Of a DNA stretch of 64,000 nt, positions 9,501 to 18,823 are shown piece by piece. Numbering within the stretch: the stretch's first letter is position 1; each line of letters opens with the position of its first letter. The position numbers and the translations under genes were made by a program. Source of the stretch: Candidatus Woesearchaeota archaeon (GTDB lineage: Archaea; Nanobdellota; Nanobdellia; Woesearchaeales; DSVV01); contig JACPTB010000013.1 in the NCBI GenBank assembly GCA_016192995.1, positions 1-64,000 of the forward strand. The letters run 5' to 3'. The notes under the pieces are model-generated. The model ran no database searches. It worked only from the letters and a program-made list of their open reading frames with translations, and had not been told where the DNA came from.

Positions 9501-10561
9501 TGTTATCGGTGTTATTATTATTATGTTTGGCATCCATCAACATAGTTTTAGCTGTACAAGAACCATTAATTATAATCAAAATTGAAGATAACAAAGTTGT
9601 TATGGCAAACATCATCGAAAAAAATGATTATTACGTTGCTCATTACCAAGATTTTTTTGAAGCGATTGAAGAACAAGATGCTTATTATCGTCTAAAACTC
9701 TATGCTAAAAACAAGCTTCTTGTTGATGCAGCACCATTTCCCGAGTTATTGATCTATGAATTTAATCCATCAACAACGAAGATACAAATAATAAATGAAA
9801 AAAATAATCTAATTATTTTTGAAAAAGAAATTAATGTATGTAATTATAATAATATTTGTGAACCATCGCGCCCCAAAGGCGCGATGAGCAGCAATTATGA
9901 ATCTTCATTACTCTGTTCAGATTGCAAGAAAAGTTCAAATGACAATTTCTGTGAAATCATACATGATGGTGTTTGTGATCCAGATTGTAATGGTCTTGAG
10001 TATGAATGCGATGAGAGAATATCGCAAAGCGATGGGTTATTAGATAATACGGAATTTAAATGCAGTTCTCAATTCAATGGTGAACTATGTAAGGAAAACC
10101 AAGAATGTTTAACTGAATCAATAATGCTAAACAACAAAGTTTGTTGTTTAGCTCTATGTTCAGAAAAATTTATGCTGAAAGAAGAGTTAGAAAAATTAAA
10201 TCAAGAAGATGGTAAAAGAGTTATCGAAGCTGAACAAGTCTATGTTGGCAAGCTAAAAAAACAGGAAACAGCTAACACCATGCCTATGACAACCATCATA
10301 ACTGTTATCAGTCTGATAACAATTATCTCATTAATAACCTTTTTGTTTATCAAAAAGAACTATATTAATAAAAAAATGTTTGCTGAAGTAAATGAGTTAA
10401 TTAACAACTACAACTATGGGCAAATAAGGAAACTATTAAGGAAAAAAGGATATAATGAATCCCAAGTAGAAAAAGCAATTAATCAGCATTATAACAGATA
10501 TAAATCATATTATGAACAGCAGTTCAAGCAACTTGAAAACAATGGCAATAACAAAAAATAA
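9485..10561 (+). CDS. Exported Cys-rich type I membrane protein of hydrolase operon
   Basis: 358 residues. A signal peptide is clear (MHRRLMLSVLLLLCLASI...). The exported part is Cys-rich, with CSDCKK, CEIIHDGVCDPDCNG and CCLALC, likely disulfide-bonded or metal-binding. A membrane span at about 262-287 is followed by a cytoplasmic tail of about 70 residues ending in a helical module (NNYNYGQIRKLLRKKGYNESQVEKA). It overlaps the MepA-like gene by 16 bases and the next gene by 20. The topology suits a receptor or anchoring partner of the hydrolases, but no function is known. A hairpin with 13-bp arms lies in the frame at 10126-10152. Confidence 0.75.
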   Translation: MHRRLMLSVLLLLCLASINIVLAVQEPLIIIKIEDNKVVMANIIEKNDYYVAHYQDFFEAIEEQDAYYRLKLYAKNKLLVDAAPFPELLIYEFNPSTTKIQIINEKNNLIIFEKEINVCNYNNICEPSRPKGAMSSNYESSLLCSDCKKSSNDNFCEIIHDGVCDPDCNGLEYECDERISQSDGLLDNTEFKCSSQFNGELCKENQECLTESIMLNNKVCCLALCSEKFMLKEELEKLNQEDGKRVIEAEQVYVGKLKKQETANTMPMTTIITVISLITIISLITFLFIKKNYINKKMFAEVNELINNYNYGQIRKLLRKKGYNESQVEKAINQHYNRYKSYYEQQFKQLENNGNNKK

Positions 10562-13500
10562 GTTTAAAAAAATAAAAAAAGAATGGTGTATCAGTTTCTT
10601 AATCATAGTGCTTTTTACCCTAGCTGCAGGTGCAGTATGGTATCTTGCCTCTTCTCATTTTTTTGAAAAAGATGTTATGGGTAAAGCTTCTGAAGCTCTC
10701 TTAAATCAGGAAGATAAATTCAAGTTTCTTGTCGTTGCAGACATCCCTGGTTCATTAAAAAATATTAACCCGCCTCCACATGCAGCTGCAGCAATTGCTT
10801 CTATGCAGGTCTTGCAAGCTCCGCCTGCAGAATTGATTGTTTTCAATGGAAATATGATTTCAGGGCTTGATGAAAGTCAGTATCGGGAAAGTGCAAATTT
10901 GCAAAACTATGAAGGTATTATTAATAATAAATGGCAGGCTTTTTATGAGCAAATATTTCAGCCATTATCAATACCAACAAAAGGAATTATACAGATTCCA
11001 GTGCCAGGAAGTCTTGATACTGTTTTGACAGAGCCAAAGCTTCTTTCTGAAGCCTATGCAAAATTCTGGAACAGCCATAAGCCTTCTCTTTCAATAAAAG
11101 GCAATTATCCTTGGTGGTATTCATTTAATTATAAAAATAGTTACTTCATAATTTTAGACACCTCAAATTTCGCAATAACAGAGGAGCAGGTATCATGGTT
11201 GGAAGCTGACCTTGAGTCAGCGAAATCAGAAAATATTTTTGTTTTCTCCCATGTTCCTCCTGAAGTGTTTTGTAGTGACGGAGGATGCGCATCTCTGCAG
11301 GGGATGCAAAAACAGTCTCTTTTTCAAATAATGAAAAAATATAACGTTAAAATATTATTTACCGGCAATAATCATGTTTATTATAAAGCCCGTTATCAAG
11401 GTGTTAATGTTGTTGCTTCAGGAGCAATAGGTGGCACCTTTAATCTTATAGCAGCAGAACCTGAAAAATATAAACAAAATCCATCATATACTGTAGTTGA
11501 TGTGCAGGGAATTGATATTCGTGTTGGAGCAATTACTGGCAATAATGGTCCGACATTCAGCAATGGTTATACCGAATCATTGCTTCCTTCTGCAATTCCC
11601 GGTTATGATGCTTATACAGAATTAACAAAAAACCCTATATCTATAATTCCAACAGTTATTTCTTCATCAGCAGCTCCTCTTAAAGCAACAGGATCTTCAG
11701 GAAACCCTCAAATGGATCAATGGAATGGATTAATTCTTGATGCCTGCAAACAAGAGCAAAACCAAAAAGAGTGTTTTGCTTTGGTAAAAGCTTTCATGTA
11801 TGTAGAATCAGGGGGAAACCCATTAAGAGTATCATCAACAGGATGTAAGGGATTGCTCCAATTTTGTTTGAGCACTGCAAAAGGTAAAAAATTTAGTGAA
11901 TTTTTTGATGAAAAAACATTAGACCAAGAAAATGACGATCGTTTTAATCCAGAAAAAAGTATTCGCGCAGGTAAAAAATATATTGTTGACATTCTGAAAA
12001 AGCAGATGCATATGGACAATCTGTTTATTATGTATGTTAGTTATAATGTAGGTCCCTCATATGGTCAAAAGGCAAGGGATTACTTTCAAGGCAAAGATCC
12101 AACACAAAGCGAAGTTGAAGCTTGGCTTGAACAAACAGATTTAACTAAGCAGAAAATAAATGAACCTAAAACAGCATTTCCTAAATTGATCACAAAATAT
12201 GGAGAATACATGGGTCAAGGCATAAGCTCAGTTAGTTATCCTGATGCTGCTGTTCCAAGATATGGCGCTTCTAATCTAGAAAGAATTAACGCGCCTTCTG
12301 CAATATCTTATTATATTACACCAAGCTTTACTCTCGAACATCCTAGTAGTGGTCAAGATGATGTAAGTGTTTATGGGAAACTTCGTGAGTATGTAAGATG
12401 GTATATAAAAAATACAGAATCATGCAGTAATAGCGGCAAACCATTAAATCAGTGCAGTGATGACGCACTGCAAAGTTTAAACAAAGAACCCTATTTTGCA
12501 AAAAATATTGGGGGTATAAGTGATTGTACGCAACAAGAATCAGATCTGGAAAAATTCTTTTACGATCTTGTTGAAGAGATAAGAGGATGCATAACTTTTC
12601 AACAGGAGAAAATGTGTGCAATAGCACTTAAAGCTCCCCCTCAAAAAGCAGATGAAAAATATAGTGTTGTTTTCAAGCAGCATGAAGGGAAAATAATTAT
12701 TGAATTACCGTTAAATAACAAGCTATTAACACAATTTACGCATGGGTTGCAAGAAACCATTGATAAAAAAGCAATAATGCTCACTGATGTACCTAATTTA
12801 GAAGGTTCAAAAACAATGCTCAATGAACTATACATTACTTTTGAGCAAGTAAACAATAATCTGATTCCTTTTATCTATTACAAAAAGCAAGGGACTGAAG
12901 ACGTGCAAGGGGTAGCAACATCTATGCTTTATCTGATGCCTGACCGCGAACAAAGCATTATTATTCTTGATCCAGTGATAGGAAATACACAAACAATTGA
13001 TACAAAAATATTGGATGCAGCGGAAACAACAAAACAAAATACCAAAAAACTCTGCATTACTTCTCTGAACGAACAACCAGTGCAATATCTTGAAGCAGTA
13101 AATCCATTGCAAGTGAGGCCTATAACCTATGAACTTGCGGTGAGATTCAACCCTGCACTTTCAACAACAAAGAATTTCTTTGATCCAATGCCGACCTTTC
13201 TAGATACAACTCCTTCAAAACTAAGTTTGGAGCAATTGCAGCTTGCATTAAAAGATAAAAAAATTGCAATTCTCAGTGATATCCAAGGACTTAAGGCACA
13301 GGAAAGTGATGGTTTTATTACTCAACTTAAAAAAAGCCTTCCCACAGTCTCAATCACAGCCTATGCTAAAGACGCTCGAGCTCAATGGCTAAAGGATAAT
13401 TATTTTCAACAGGAAATAATAACGCAAAATTATGATGTTTTAATTCTTGCATTGGGAAGCAGTGATGTTTGTGATAATATTGAATTCAGTAATTTGGTTA

Positions 13501-14477
13501 ATTCCATCAATATAATGGCAAAACAATTTAAAACAGCTCAGGAAACTAACAAAGTTTTTGTTGTTGGATTGCCAGGATCAGATGATAAAACCTGTAATAA
13601 TAATATTCTAATTTATAATGGGGCAGTCAGTAAAAATGATCAGAATAATAAGGTTATCATTAAACAATTGCAGGAGCAATTAGGAAAAGAGCTTTCATTA
13701 GAAAACATAGATGTAGGTTTAGATATTTATCCCGATGCAAATATAGTAACCGCAGAAGGAAAATATAAATACCATTATGGAACACTTGAAAAAAGAAAAG
13801 AATTGCTAATCACTCATCCTGCTGAAGGGCAATTACAAACAATTATAACACAAAAAATACTAGAAGGATTGCGCGGCTTCGAGCCTGAAACAAATAATCT
13901 TGCTTGTAAAAGTGTATTTGCGGTAGGAACCTCATCAATATATTTTGCAAAAAATAAGGGTGGTTTCATTGATAGACTTAAGGAACAGTTTCCACAAATT
14001 AAATTTGAAAGTAAAGGTTATCCTAATGAAGATTCAGGATTTGTAGCAGAAAAATTTGAAGCAGAAATCTTGCCAAGTATCAAGGAAGAGGTAGATTGCC
14101 TTATTGTTGGAGCAGGTTTAAATGATATTGGTAATCTAGCTTCGGTAAAAAAGAATTTACAATACATATATGCTCTTGCTCGTAAAAACAACATGAAAGT
14201 GATAGCAATTGAATTGCAACCTTACTTTCAAAAAGCGCAAAATCCAAAAGCATATGAAAATACGCGAGCTTTAAATGCTTGGTTTGCAGCTGAAGCAGAT
14301 GTTGAAGCTGTGGTTAAAATTTATGACTTAACGAATGATCCAGAGCATGAAGGCCGAATGCAGCCTAAATTTATTAGTACGGCTAATGGTGAGCCGGATT
14401 TTATACATTATAATTATGAAGAAGGCCATAAATTAGTAGCTGAGGAAATAGCTAAAACAGTCTTAGGTGCTGATTAA
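10542..14477 (+). CDS. Exported multidomain protein: degenerate metallophosphoesterase - SLT transglycosylase - two SGNH domains
   Basis: 1311 residues from the ATG at 10542; an earlier in-frame ATG at 10512 would add ten polar residues before the span. A membrane anchor lies at about 12-34. A calcineurin-like region (about 60-340) has lost most metal ligands (VVADIPG, NGNMIS, TGNNH), so it is probably inactive. An SLT lytic-transglycosylase domain (about 385-555) has Glu422 in YVESGGNP, GLLQF, FNPEKSIRAGKKYI and YNVGP. Two C-terminal SGNH-hydrolase-like domains follow. The first (about 905-1100) is weak. The second (about 1120-1311) keeps Ser1131, Asn1194 in GLND, and Asp1286/His1289 in DFIH. 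SLT domains cut peptidoglycan glycan strands, and SGNH enzymes include sugar O-acetylesterases. It closes the operon. The domain calls are motif-based. Confidence 0.85.
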   Translation: MAITKNKFKKIKKEWCISFLIIVLFTLAAGAVWYLASSHFFEKDVMGKASEALLNQEDKFKFLVVADIPGSLKNINPPPHAAAAIASMQVLQAPPAELIVFNGNMISGLDESQYRESANLQNYEGIINNKWQAFYEQIFQPLSIPTKGIIQIPVPGSLDTVLTEPKLLSEAYAKFWNSHKPSLSIKGNYPWWYSFNYKNSYFIILDTSNFAITEEQVSWLEADLESAKSENIFVFSHVPPEVFCSDGGCASLQGMQKQSLFQIMKKYNVKILFTGNNHVYYKARYQGVNVVASGAIGGTFNLIAAEPEKYKQNPSYTVVDVQGIDIRVGAITGNNGPTFSNGYTESLLPSAIPGYDAYTELTKNPISIIPTVISSSAAPLKATGSSGNPQMDQWNGLILDACKQEQNQKECFALVKAFMYVESGGNPLRVSSTGCKGLLQFCLSTAKGKKFSEFFDEKTLDQENDDRFNPEKSIRAGKKYIVDILKKQMHMDNLFIMYVSYNVGPSYGQKARDYFQGKDPTQSEVEAWLEQTDLTKQKINEPKTAFPKLITKYGEYMGQGISSVSYPDAAVPRYGASNLERINAPSAISYYITPSFTLEHPSSGQDDVSVYGKLREYVRWYIKNTESCSNSGKPLNQCSDDALQSLNKEPYFAKNIGGISDCTQQESDLEKFFYDLVEEIRGCITFQQEKMCAIALKAPPQKADEKYSVVFKQHEGKIIIELPLNNKLLTQFTHGLQETIDKKAIMLTDVPNLEGSKTMLNELYITFEQVNNNLIPFIYYKKQGTEDVQGVATSMLYLMPDREQSIIILDPVIGNTQTIDTKILDAAETTKQNTKKLCITSLNEQPVQYLEAVNPLQVRPITYELAVRFNPALSTTKNFFDPMPTFLDTTPSKLSLEQLQLALKDKKIAILSDIQGLKAQESDGFITQLKKSLPTVSITAYAKDARAQWLKDNYFQQEIITQNYDVLILALGSSDVCDNIEFSNLVNSINIMAKQFKTAQETNKVFVVGLPGSDDKTCNNNILIYNGAVSKNDQNNKVIIKQLQEQLGKELSLENIDVGLDIYPDANIVTAEGKYKYHYGTLEKRKELLITHPAEGQLQTIITQKILEGLRGFEPETNNLACKSVFAVGTSSIYFAKNKGGFIDRLKEQFPQIKFESKGYPNEDSGFVAEKFEAEILPSIKEEVDCLIVGAGLNDIGNLASVKKNLQYIYALARKNNMKVIAIELQPYFQKAQNPKAYENTRALNAWFAAEADVEAVVKIYDLTNDPEHEGRMQPKFISTANGEPDFIHYNYEEGHKLVAEEIAKTVLGAD

Positions 14478-14530
14478 AAACAACAATCATTAAATAGGAT
14501 GAGAAATTCCCTAGTAATGGTGTTAAGAAT

Positions 14531-15529
14531 ATGTTTCAAGTTAACTATGATACTATCATACAGCGTATTAAAGAAAAAACACAGCTTTCAGAAGTAGTTA
14601 TAGATGAAAAAATTAAAGAAAAAATGGCGCAGCTTTCCGGTTTAATTTCTAAAGAAGGCGCTGCTAATATCATTGCTAATCAATTAGGTGTTTCTTTAAC
14701 TCAAGAAAGTCCTTTAAAAATAAATCAGTTGCAGCCAGGGCTGAAAAATATTCAACTTCATGGAAAGGTGCTGAGGAAATATAATCTTTATGAATTTACG
14801 CGCGGAGATACTGTTGGTAAAGTTGCAAGTTTTCAGCTTGGTGATGAAACCGGATCAGTAAGAGTAACTCTATGGCACGATCAAACAGCATTGTTTGAAG
14901 AACTTAAAGAAAATGATACGATTAAAATAGATGATGGCTATGTCAAAGAGAATAATGGGTATAAAGAAATTCACCTTAACACGAGAAGCAAACTCCATAT
15001 TAATCCAAGTGATGTGTTTGTTGGGGAGATAAAAGCAAATGCTGGAATCACCAGAAAGAAAATTGTTGAGCTGCAAGATCAAGATAATAATGTTGAATTG
15101 CTTGGCACCGTTGTCCAAATTTTCGACATAAAATTTTATCCTATTTGTCCGGAATGCAATAAAAAAGTGCAAATGCACGAAGAAGGAGCTTTTTGTGCAG
15201 CCCATAACACCGTTATTCCTTCTCACTCATATGTTCTTAATCTTTTTCTGGACGATGGTTCAGACAACATTCGTGCGGTATTCTTTAAACAGCAGATTCA
15301 GCAGTTATTGAAGAAACAAGATCAAGAGATTCAGTTGTATCGGGAAGCGCCAGAAACATTTCTTCAAATAAAAAGTAATCTTCTTGGTGAAATGATAAAA
15401 GTTGCTGGTAGGGTAGTAAAGAACGCATTATTTGATCGTAAGGAGTTTGTCGTAAATATTCTTGAAACTAATCTTGATCCAGAAGATGAAATAAAGCGAT
15501 CTCTGCAAGAAGCTGCAGTGAAAACATAG
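14531..15529 (+). CDS. Archaeal RPA-type single-stranded DNA-binding protein
   Basis: 332 residues. An N-terminal helical segment (LSGLISKEGAANIIANQLGV) is typical of archaeal RPA. It is followed by an OB fold at about 75-165 (LHGKVLRKYNLYEF, ASFQLGDETGSVRVTLWHD, NDTIKIDDGYVKE) and a second OB region that contains a zinc-finger-like insert (CPECNKK ... FCAAH, about 200-220). It binds ssDNA in replication, repair and recombination, and would work with the RadA, RadB and PCNA encoded elsewhere in the window. It is separated by 53 bases from the hydrolase operon. No clear TATA box is seen before it. Identification is firm; paralog number is not determinable here. Confidence 0.92.
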   Translation: MFQVNYDTIIQRIKEKTQLSEVVIDEKIKEKMAQLSGLISKEGAANIIANQLGVSLTQESPLKINQLQPGLKNIQLHGKVLRKYNLYEFTRGDTVGKVASFQLGDETGSVRVTLWHDQTALFEELKENDTIKIDDGYVKENNGYKEIHLNTRSKLHINPSDVFVGEIKANAGITRKKIVELQDQDNNVELLGTVVQIFDIKFYPICPECNKKVQMHEEGAFCAAHNTVIPSHSYVLNLFLDDGSDNIRAVFFKQQIQQLLKKQDQEIQLYREAPETFLQIKSNLLGEMIKVAGRVVKNALFDRKEFVVNILETNLDPEDEIKRSLQEAAVKT

Positions 15530-15556
15530 TTTGCACGACCAAGTTTTAAGATGCCT

Positions 15557-15566
15557 TTATAAATAA
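15557..15566 (+). promoter_or_regulatory. TATA box of the DUF457 gene
   Basis: TTTATAAATA is centred about 25 bases before the ATG at 15586, indicating a leaderless transcript. Confidence 0.6.
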
Positions 15567-15585
15567 ATGAATTCAATGATAGTAT

Positions 15586-16050
15586 ATGCTTGCAAGAACC
15601 CATGTTTGTTTTGCGTTATTACTCGCTATTATTACAGATTATTATTTTTCGTTTGAAATCCCCTTCTGGTGGTATGCCACTATCATGATAGGATGTAGTT
15701 TTCTTCCAGATATAGATATACCTACATCAAAGCTTGGAAAAAGAATAAAATTAGTGGGCTATATCTTCGAACATAGGGGTATATTCCACACTATCTGGCC
15801 AATGCTTTTTATGTTTTACATTCTGAATAAATATTTCTCATTTGATCTAGCGGCGAGCGCTATCATGGGATATTTTTCACATCTCTTGTTAGATATGTTA
15901 ACCCCTAAAGGAATTCAACTGTTCTATCCATTAAAGTTAAAAATTAGAGGTTTTATCGAAACTGGTTCATTTTTAGAAAATATTGTTTGTATAATTCTAT
16001 TAATGATCGATGCTGGACTTGTTTTGTATTTATTCTCTACAGAAAAATAA
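15586..16050 (+). CDS. DUF457 / YdjM-family membrane-bound metal-dependent hydrolase
   Basis: 154 residues with about four hydrophobic spans. The pattern RTHVCFA near the N-terminus, then SFLPDIDIPTS, the basic segment FEHRGIFHT and YFSHLLLDMLTPKGI, match the His/Asp-rich signature of the DUF457 (YdjM) family of integral membrane proteins. These are annotated as metal-dependent hydrolases of unknown substrate. Transcribed alone from its own TATA box. The family call is good; the biological role is unknown. Confidence 0.85.
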   Translation: MLARTHVCFALLLAIITDYYFSFEIPFWWYATIMIGCSFLPDIDIPTSKLGKRIKLVGYIFEHRGIFHTIWPMLFMFYILNKYFSFDLAASAIMGYFSHLLLDMLTPKGIQLFYPLKLKIRGFIETGSFLENIVCIILLMIDAGLVLYLFSTEK

Positions 16051-16080
16051 GTATTTTTACTCGATGAGGCAGTTTTTCTC

Positions 16081-16647
16081 TCATGCTAGTTGGTAGTATT
16101 CTCCTTCTTTTTTAATCTTCTCTTCTTTTTCGAGTACATGGAGAAATTTAACCAGCATATTTTCAGGAATGCCAGTATCTTTAATAAGTTCCAGCTGGCT
16201 TTTCTTTCCTTGGCGTAAAATATGCTTAATAAAATTTTTAGCAACAACAATACCATTATCTTTTAATAATTTATTCTCGCCAGCTATATTGGTAAGAAGC
16301 ATATCAATATTATGGAGTTTTCCAAGCACATCGTTGAGGTAGTCATTTGCCTGTTGAATATCAAACAAGAGCTGGTCTGGTTCAACAATCTCAAGAGAAG
16401 CCGGTCGGTAATCAAAAGTAAACCACACCACTTTATCGAAACTATCGAACGTTAGTTCTAAATCAACAAATGTGCCGAAAAGTTTATCTGGTCGTTCTTC
16501 AGGTGGTGAGTAGTTTTCTTTAAGAACTCTAATACCTTTCTCCTTCTTCAATTTATCAATATATTGATGGAGTAAATTGTTAATATGATCTTTTGGTTTA
16601 CCAATAACTTCAATAATGCTCGTAACAATAATCCTTTGCTCTTCCAT
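16081..16647 (-). CDS. Conserved hypothetical protein with C-terminal winged-helix-like region
   Basis: 188 residues, no signal or membrane segment. The N-terminal half (RIIVTSIIEVIGKPKDHINNLLHQYIDKL) has an alpha/beta look. The last 55 residues (HILRQGKKSQLELIKDTGIPENMLVKFLHVLEKEEKIKKEGEYY) read as a winged helix with a recognition-helix pattern, suggesting nucleic-acid or protein binding. I recognise it only as a type of protein recurring in DPANN genomes. A TATA box on the minus strand at 16670-16678, inside the end of the upstream gene, sits about 26 bases before its ATG, so it can be transcribed independently. Confidence 0.7.
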   Translation of the reverse strand: MEEQRIIVTSIIEVIGKPKDHINNLLHQYIDKLKKEKGIRVLKENYSPPEERPDKLFGTFVDLELTFDSFDKVVWFTFDYRPASLEIVEPDQLLFDIQQANDYLNDVLGKLHNIDMLLTNIAGENKLLKDNGIVVAKNFIKHILRQGKKSQLELIKDTGIPENMLVKFLHVLEKEEKIKKEGEYYQLA

Positions 16648-16669
16648 TTCTCTAAAAAATTAGGCATAG

Positions 16670-16678
16670 TTTATATAG
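16670..16678 (-). promoter_or_regulatory. TATA box of the 16647 gene, inside the upstream reading frame
   Basis: On the minus strand this reads CTATATAAA, about 26 bases before the ATG at 16647. It overlaps the last codons of the lamin-tail gene. Confidence 0.55.
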
Positions 16679-18746
16679 TTTTTGACCGCCAAATAAAAAC
16701 TGCTCCTATACCTAATACTATTAAAAAACCAGCAAAGAAATAAGGAAGAAATTTTCTCTGCTGTTCATTTTTTGAGGCATACACGAACGTTCCTCCTTTT
16801 TCATAAATCTTTTCTTTTAACATCTGAAGATATTTTCTATTTTGGATATAACCTTGCACAGGTGTTTTTTGTTCAATATGGTTAATCGATGATTCTTTTA
16901 CTATTTCAAGCTCTTTAATGTCAACGGTCTTATTATTTTTAATCACTTGCAATAAATATAAATTATTTCCTTCGCTGGTATTAGCAAGAAAAGTAAATGT
17001 TTTTTCTTTTTGTAAATCAACACTTCTCTGCTCTTGATAGTTGAGGCCATGCAGTTTTAAAATAGCTGTCCCATTTCCATCAAGAGTAGCATATAATTTT
17101 AGGTGTTCACCTATCTTTTTAGTTCTGGTGTAAAAACTCTTTATAGAAATATCATGGTCATTTTTCTCTAGTTCTTCAAGGTGGTTACATCTATTTTTTC
17201 CTGTAACAGTAAATAATTTTCTTGAATTTAATCCTAATCCTTCAGCAACAAAAAAATAATCACCTTCTTCAATGCTGCAGTCATGACTGAGTTTAAGGCT
17301 TATATCAAAAAATGTTTCCTTATATTTTTCAAGAAAATTTAATTTAATAAGTTCGCTTATTTTCTTTCCTTTTGGTGAAGCAGCATAAACATGAACACTG
17401 GTTCGTGTTGTGTTGCCTTTATATGCATGAATTTTTGCTTTAATATATTGGCCTAACTCAATTCCATCTTTTGGAGTATATACCTCTTCGATTACTAAAG
17501 AAGAGTCTTCAAAACGCTCTCCTTTCACATAAAACAGATGACGAGTATTTGTTAAAGAATTGGTATTATTGCATAACACCGTAAGATTTGAGATTAGAAA
17601 GTAAATTTGAAGTTCATTTCTTTGTGGTATAGTCCAAGATTTTTTATCAGTATTAGTTGTTTGAGAGCTTTTCTTTACTATATTTCCATAAACATCTTCA
17701 ACCAAGTACTCAATAGTGTAGGGGAAAAAGCTGTCATTTTTGAAGGTAACTCTATGAAAAATTCCCACTTTTTGTCCAGAAGTATAGTTCAAAGCATCAG
17801 TAAAACTGGTAATACTAACATCGCAGGCAACACTGGCGCTTTCAAGAACATGTACCTCCTTACAAATAACACTCGTGGTGCCAATGCTATTTGCAAGGAT
17901 ATTAATGTTCCCGCAAATAAGATAATTTCCTGCTTGTTGAGAAAAGAAATAACCTAATTCGGTTCTTTTTGTTGATTTTAATGAAACAACAAAAGAATCC
18001 TCTCGGTAATGCTCTTGAGAACCAAGAGCATTAATCGTGTAATTGAAAGTAATATTTTTTGCTTCATCACCTTGTTTATAATCAAAATTAGCAATCTTAA
18101 AAAGCGAAGTATAATTAACGCTAGTGTAAATAACATCAGGAATAATAAATTCAAGAGTTACATTGATGAGAGTTATATTGATTTCAGAAGTATTACTTTG
18201 GTTCAGAATAGGATCTCCAATAATAGGTTGGGGTTCTGGTAGAAAATTGTTATCTTGGCATGGATTCCCTCCCTCTGTCAAAGATTCTTGCCAAGTATTG
18301 TTCATTAACTCAAGGCTTCTTCCATTGCCATTTGCTAAACTATTATTATAAACTAATGACGCAACAACACTTCCGTTATTATAATACATAAAAATAGTAT
18401 CACCGCTATTATCGAGATCATCTCCTATGCTTTTTCCAGCAGTGTATATGCTGCAATTTAAACCAGATAAACTGGTATAATTGAACCCTTCTTCAACAAT
18501 TATATGATAGTTGCTTGCAGCAGCGAGCAGCAAAGGTATAATGCTATCATTACTTTTTAAATCACCTAAAATAAAGTCGGAAAGATCAAGAGCATCATCA
18601 CTATACACCTCAACAAATTCATGGTTATTATCATTACCTGATGGATTGTACATTATTTCATTGAATACTAAGCTTGATACAGATGGTATTATAACTAGAA
18701 TAACTAAACAGAAGAGTAAGGGTAACAGCAAAAAATGAATTTTCAT
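16671..18746 (-). CDS. Exported lamin-tail-domain surface protein with C-terminal membrane anchor
   Basis: 691 residues. An N-terminal signal peptide (FLLLPLLFCLVILVIIPSV) is followed by a lamin-tail (LTD) domain at about 27-170: LVFNEIMYNPSGNDNNHEFVEVYS, LDLSDFILGD, GDTIFMYYNNGS, NGRSLELMN. The middle is a series of beta-rich segments with many N-x-S/T sites. A C-terminal span (YFFAGFLIVLGIGAVFIW) followed by RSKTI anchors it with most of the protein outside. LTD domains are common in exported archaeal and bacterial proteins; the function is unknown, probably cell surface. An in-frame hairpin with 11-bp arms lies at 18007-18033. The start agrees with a TATA box at 18770-18778. Confidence 0.85.
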   Translation of the reverse strand: MKIHFLLLPLLFCLVILVIIPSVSSLVFNEIMYNPSGNDNNHEFVEVYSDDALDLSDFILGDLKSNDSIIPLLLAAASNYHIIVEEGFNYTSLSGLNCSIYTAGKSIGDDLDNSGDTIFMYYNNGSVVASLVYNNSLANGNGRSLELMNNTWQESLTEGGNPCQDNNFLPEPQPIIGDPILNQSNTSEINITLINVTLEFIIPDVIYTSVNYTSLFKIANFDYKQGDEAKNITFNYTINALGSQEHYREDSFVVSLKSTKRTELGYFFSQQAGNYLICGNINILANSIGTTSVICKEVHVLESASVACDVSITSFTDALNYTSGQKVGIFHRVTFKNDSFFPYTIEYLVEDVYGNIVKKSSQTTNTDKKSWTIPQRNELQIYFLISNLTVLCNNTNSLTNTRHLFYVKGERFEDSSLVIEEVYTPKDGIELGQYIKAKIHAYKGNTTRTSVHVYAASPKGKKISELIKLNFLEKYKETFFDISLKLSHDCSIEEGDYFFVAEGLGLNSRKLFTVTGKNRCNHLEELEKNDHDISIKSFYTRTKKIGEHLKLYATLDGNGTAILKLHGLNYQEQRSVDLQKEKTFTFLANTSEGNNLYLLQVIKNNKTVDIKELEIVKESSINHIEQKTPVQGYIQNRKYLQMLKEKIYEKGGTFVYASKNEQQRKFLPYFFAGFLIVLGIGAVFIWRSKTI

Positions 18747-18769
18747 AAGAAAAACTATGACAAAAATCC

Positions 18770-18778
18770 ATTATAAAT
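18770..18778 (-). promoter_or_regulatory. TATA box of the lamin-tail gene
   Basis: On the minus strand the sequence reads ATTTATAAT about 26-30 bases before the ATG at 18746, which fits a leaderless transcript. Confidence 0.5.
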
Positions 18779-18823
18779 TGGCTGTCAAAAAAAGAGCAAA
18801 ATTTTCAGAAAAAGTCTAAAGGG

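Noticed and set aside
10512-10541. Earlier start of the SLT/SGNH protein
   Set aside because: Ten polar Ser/Asn-rich residues from the shifted end of the preceding gene would be added before the basic head and membrane anchor; ATG at 10542 is simpler, though not proven.
16671-18746. Several plus-strand frames inside the lamin-tail gene
   Set aside because: They are antisense shadows; the minus-strand gene has signal peptide, LTD domain and C-terminal anchor in one frame.
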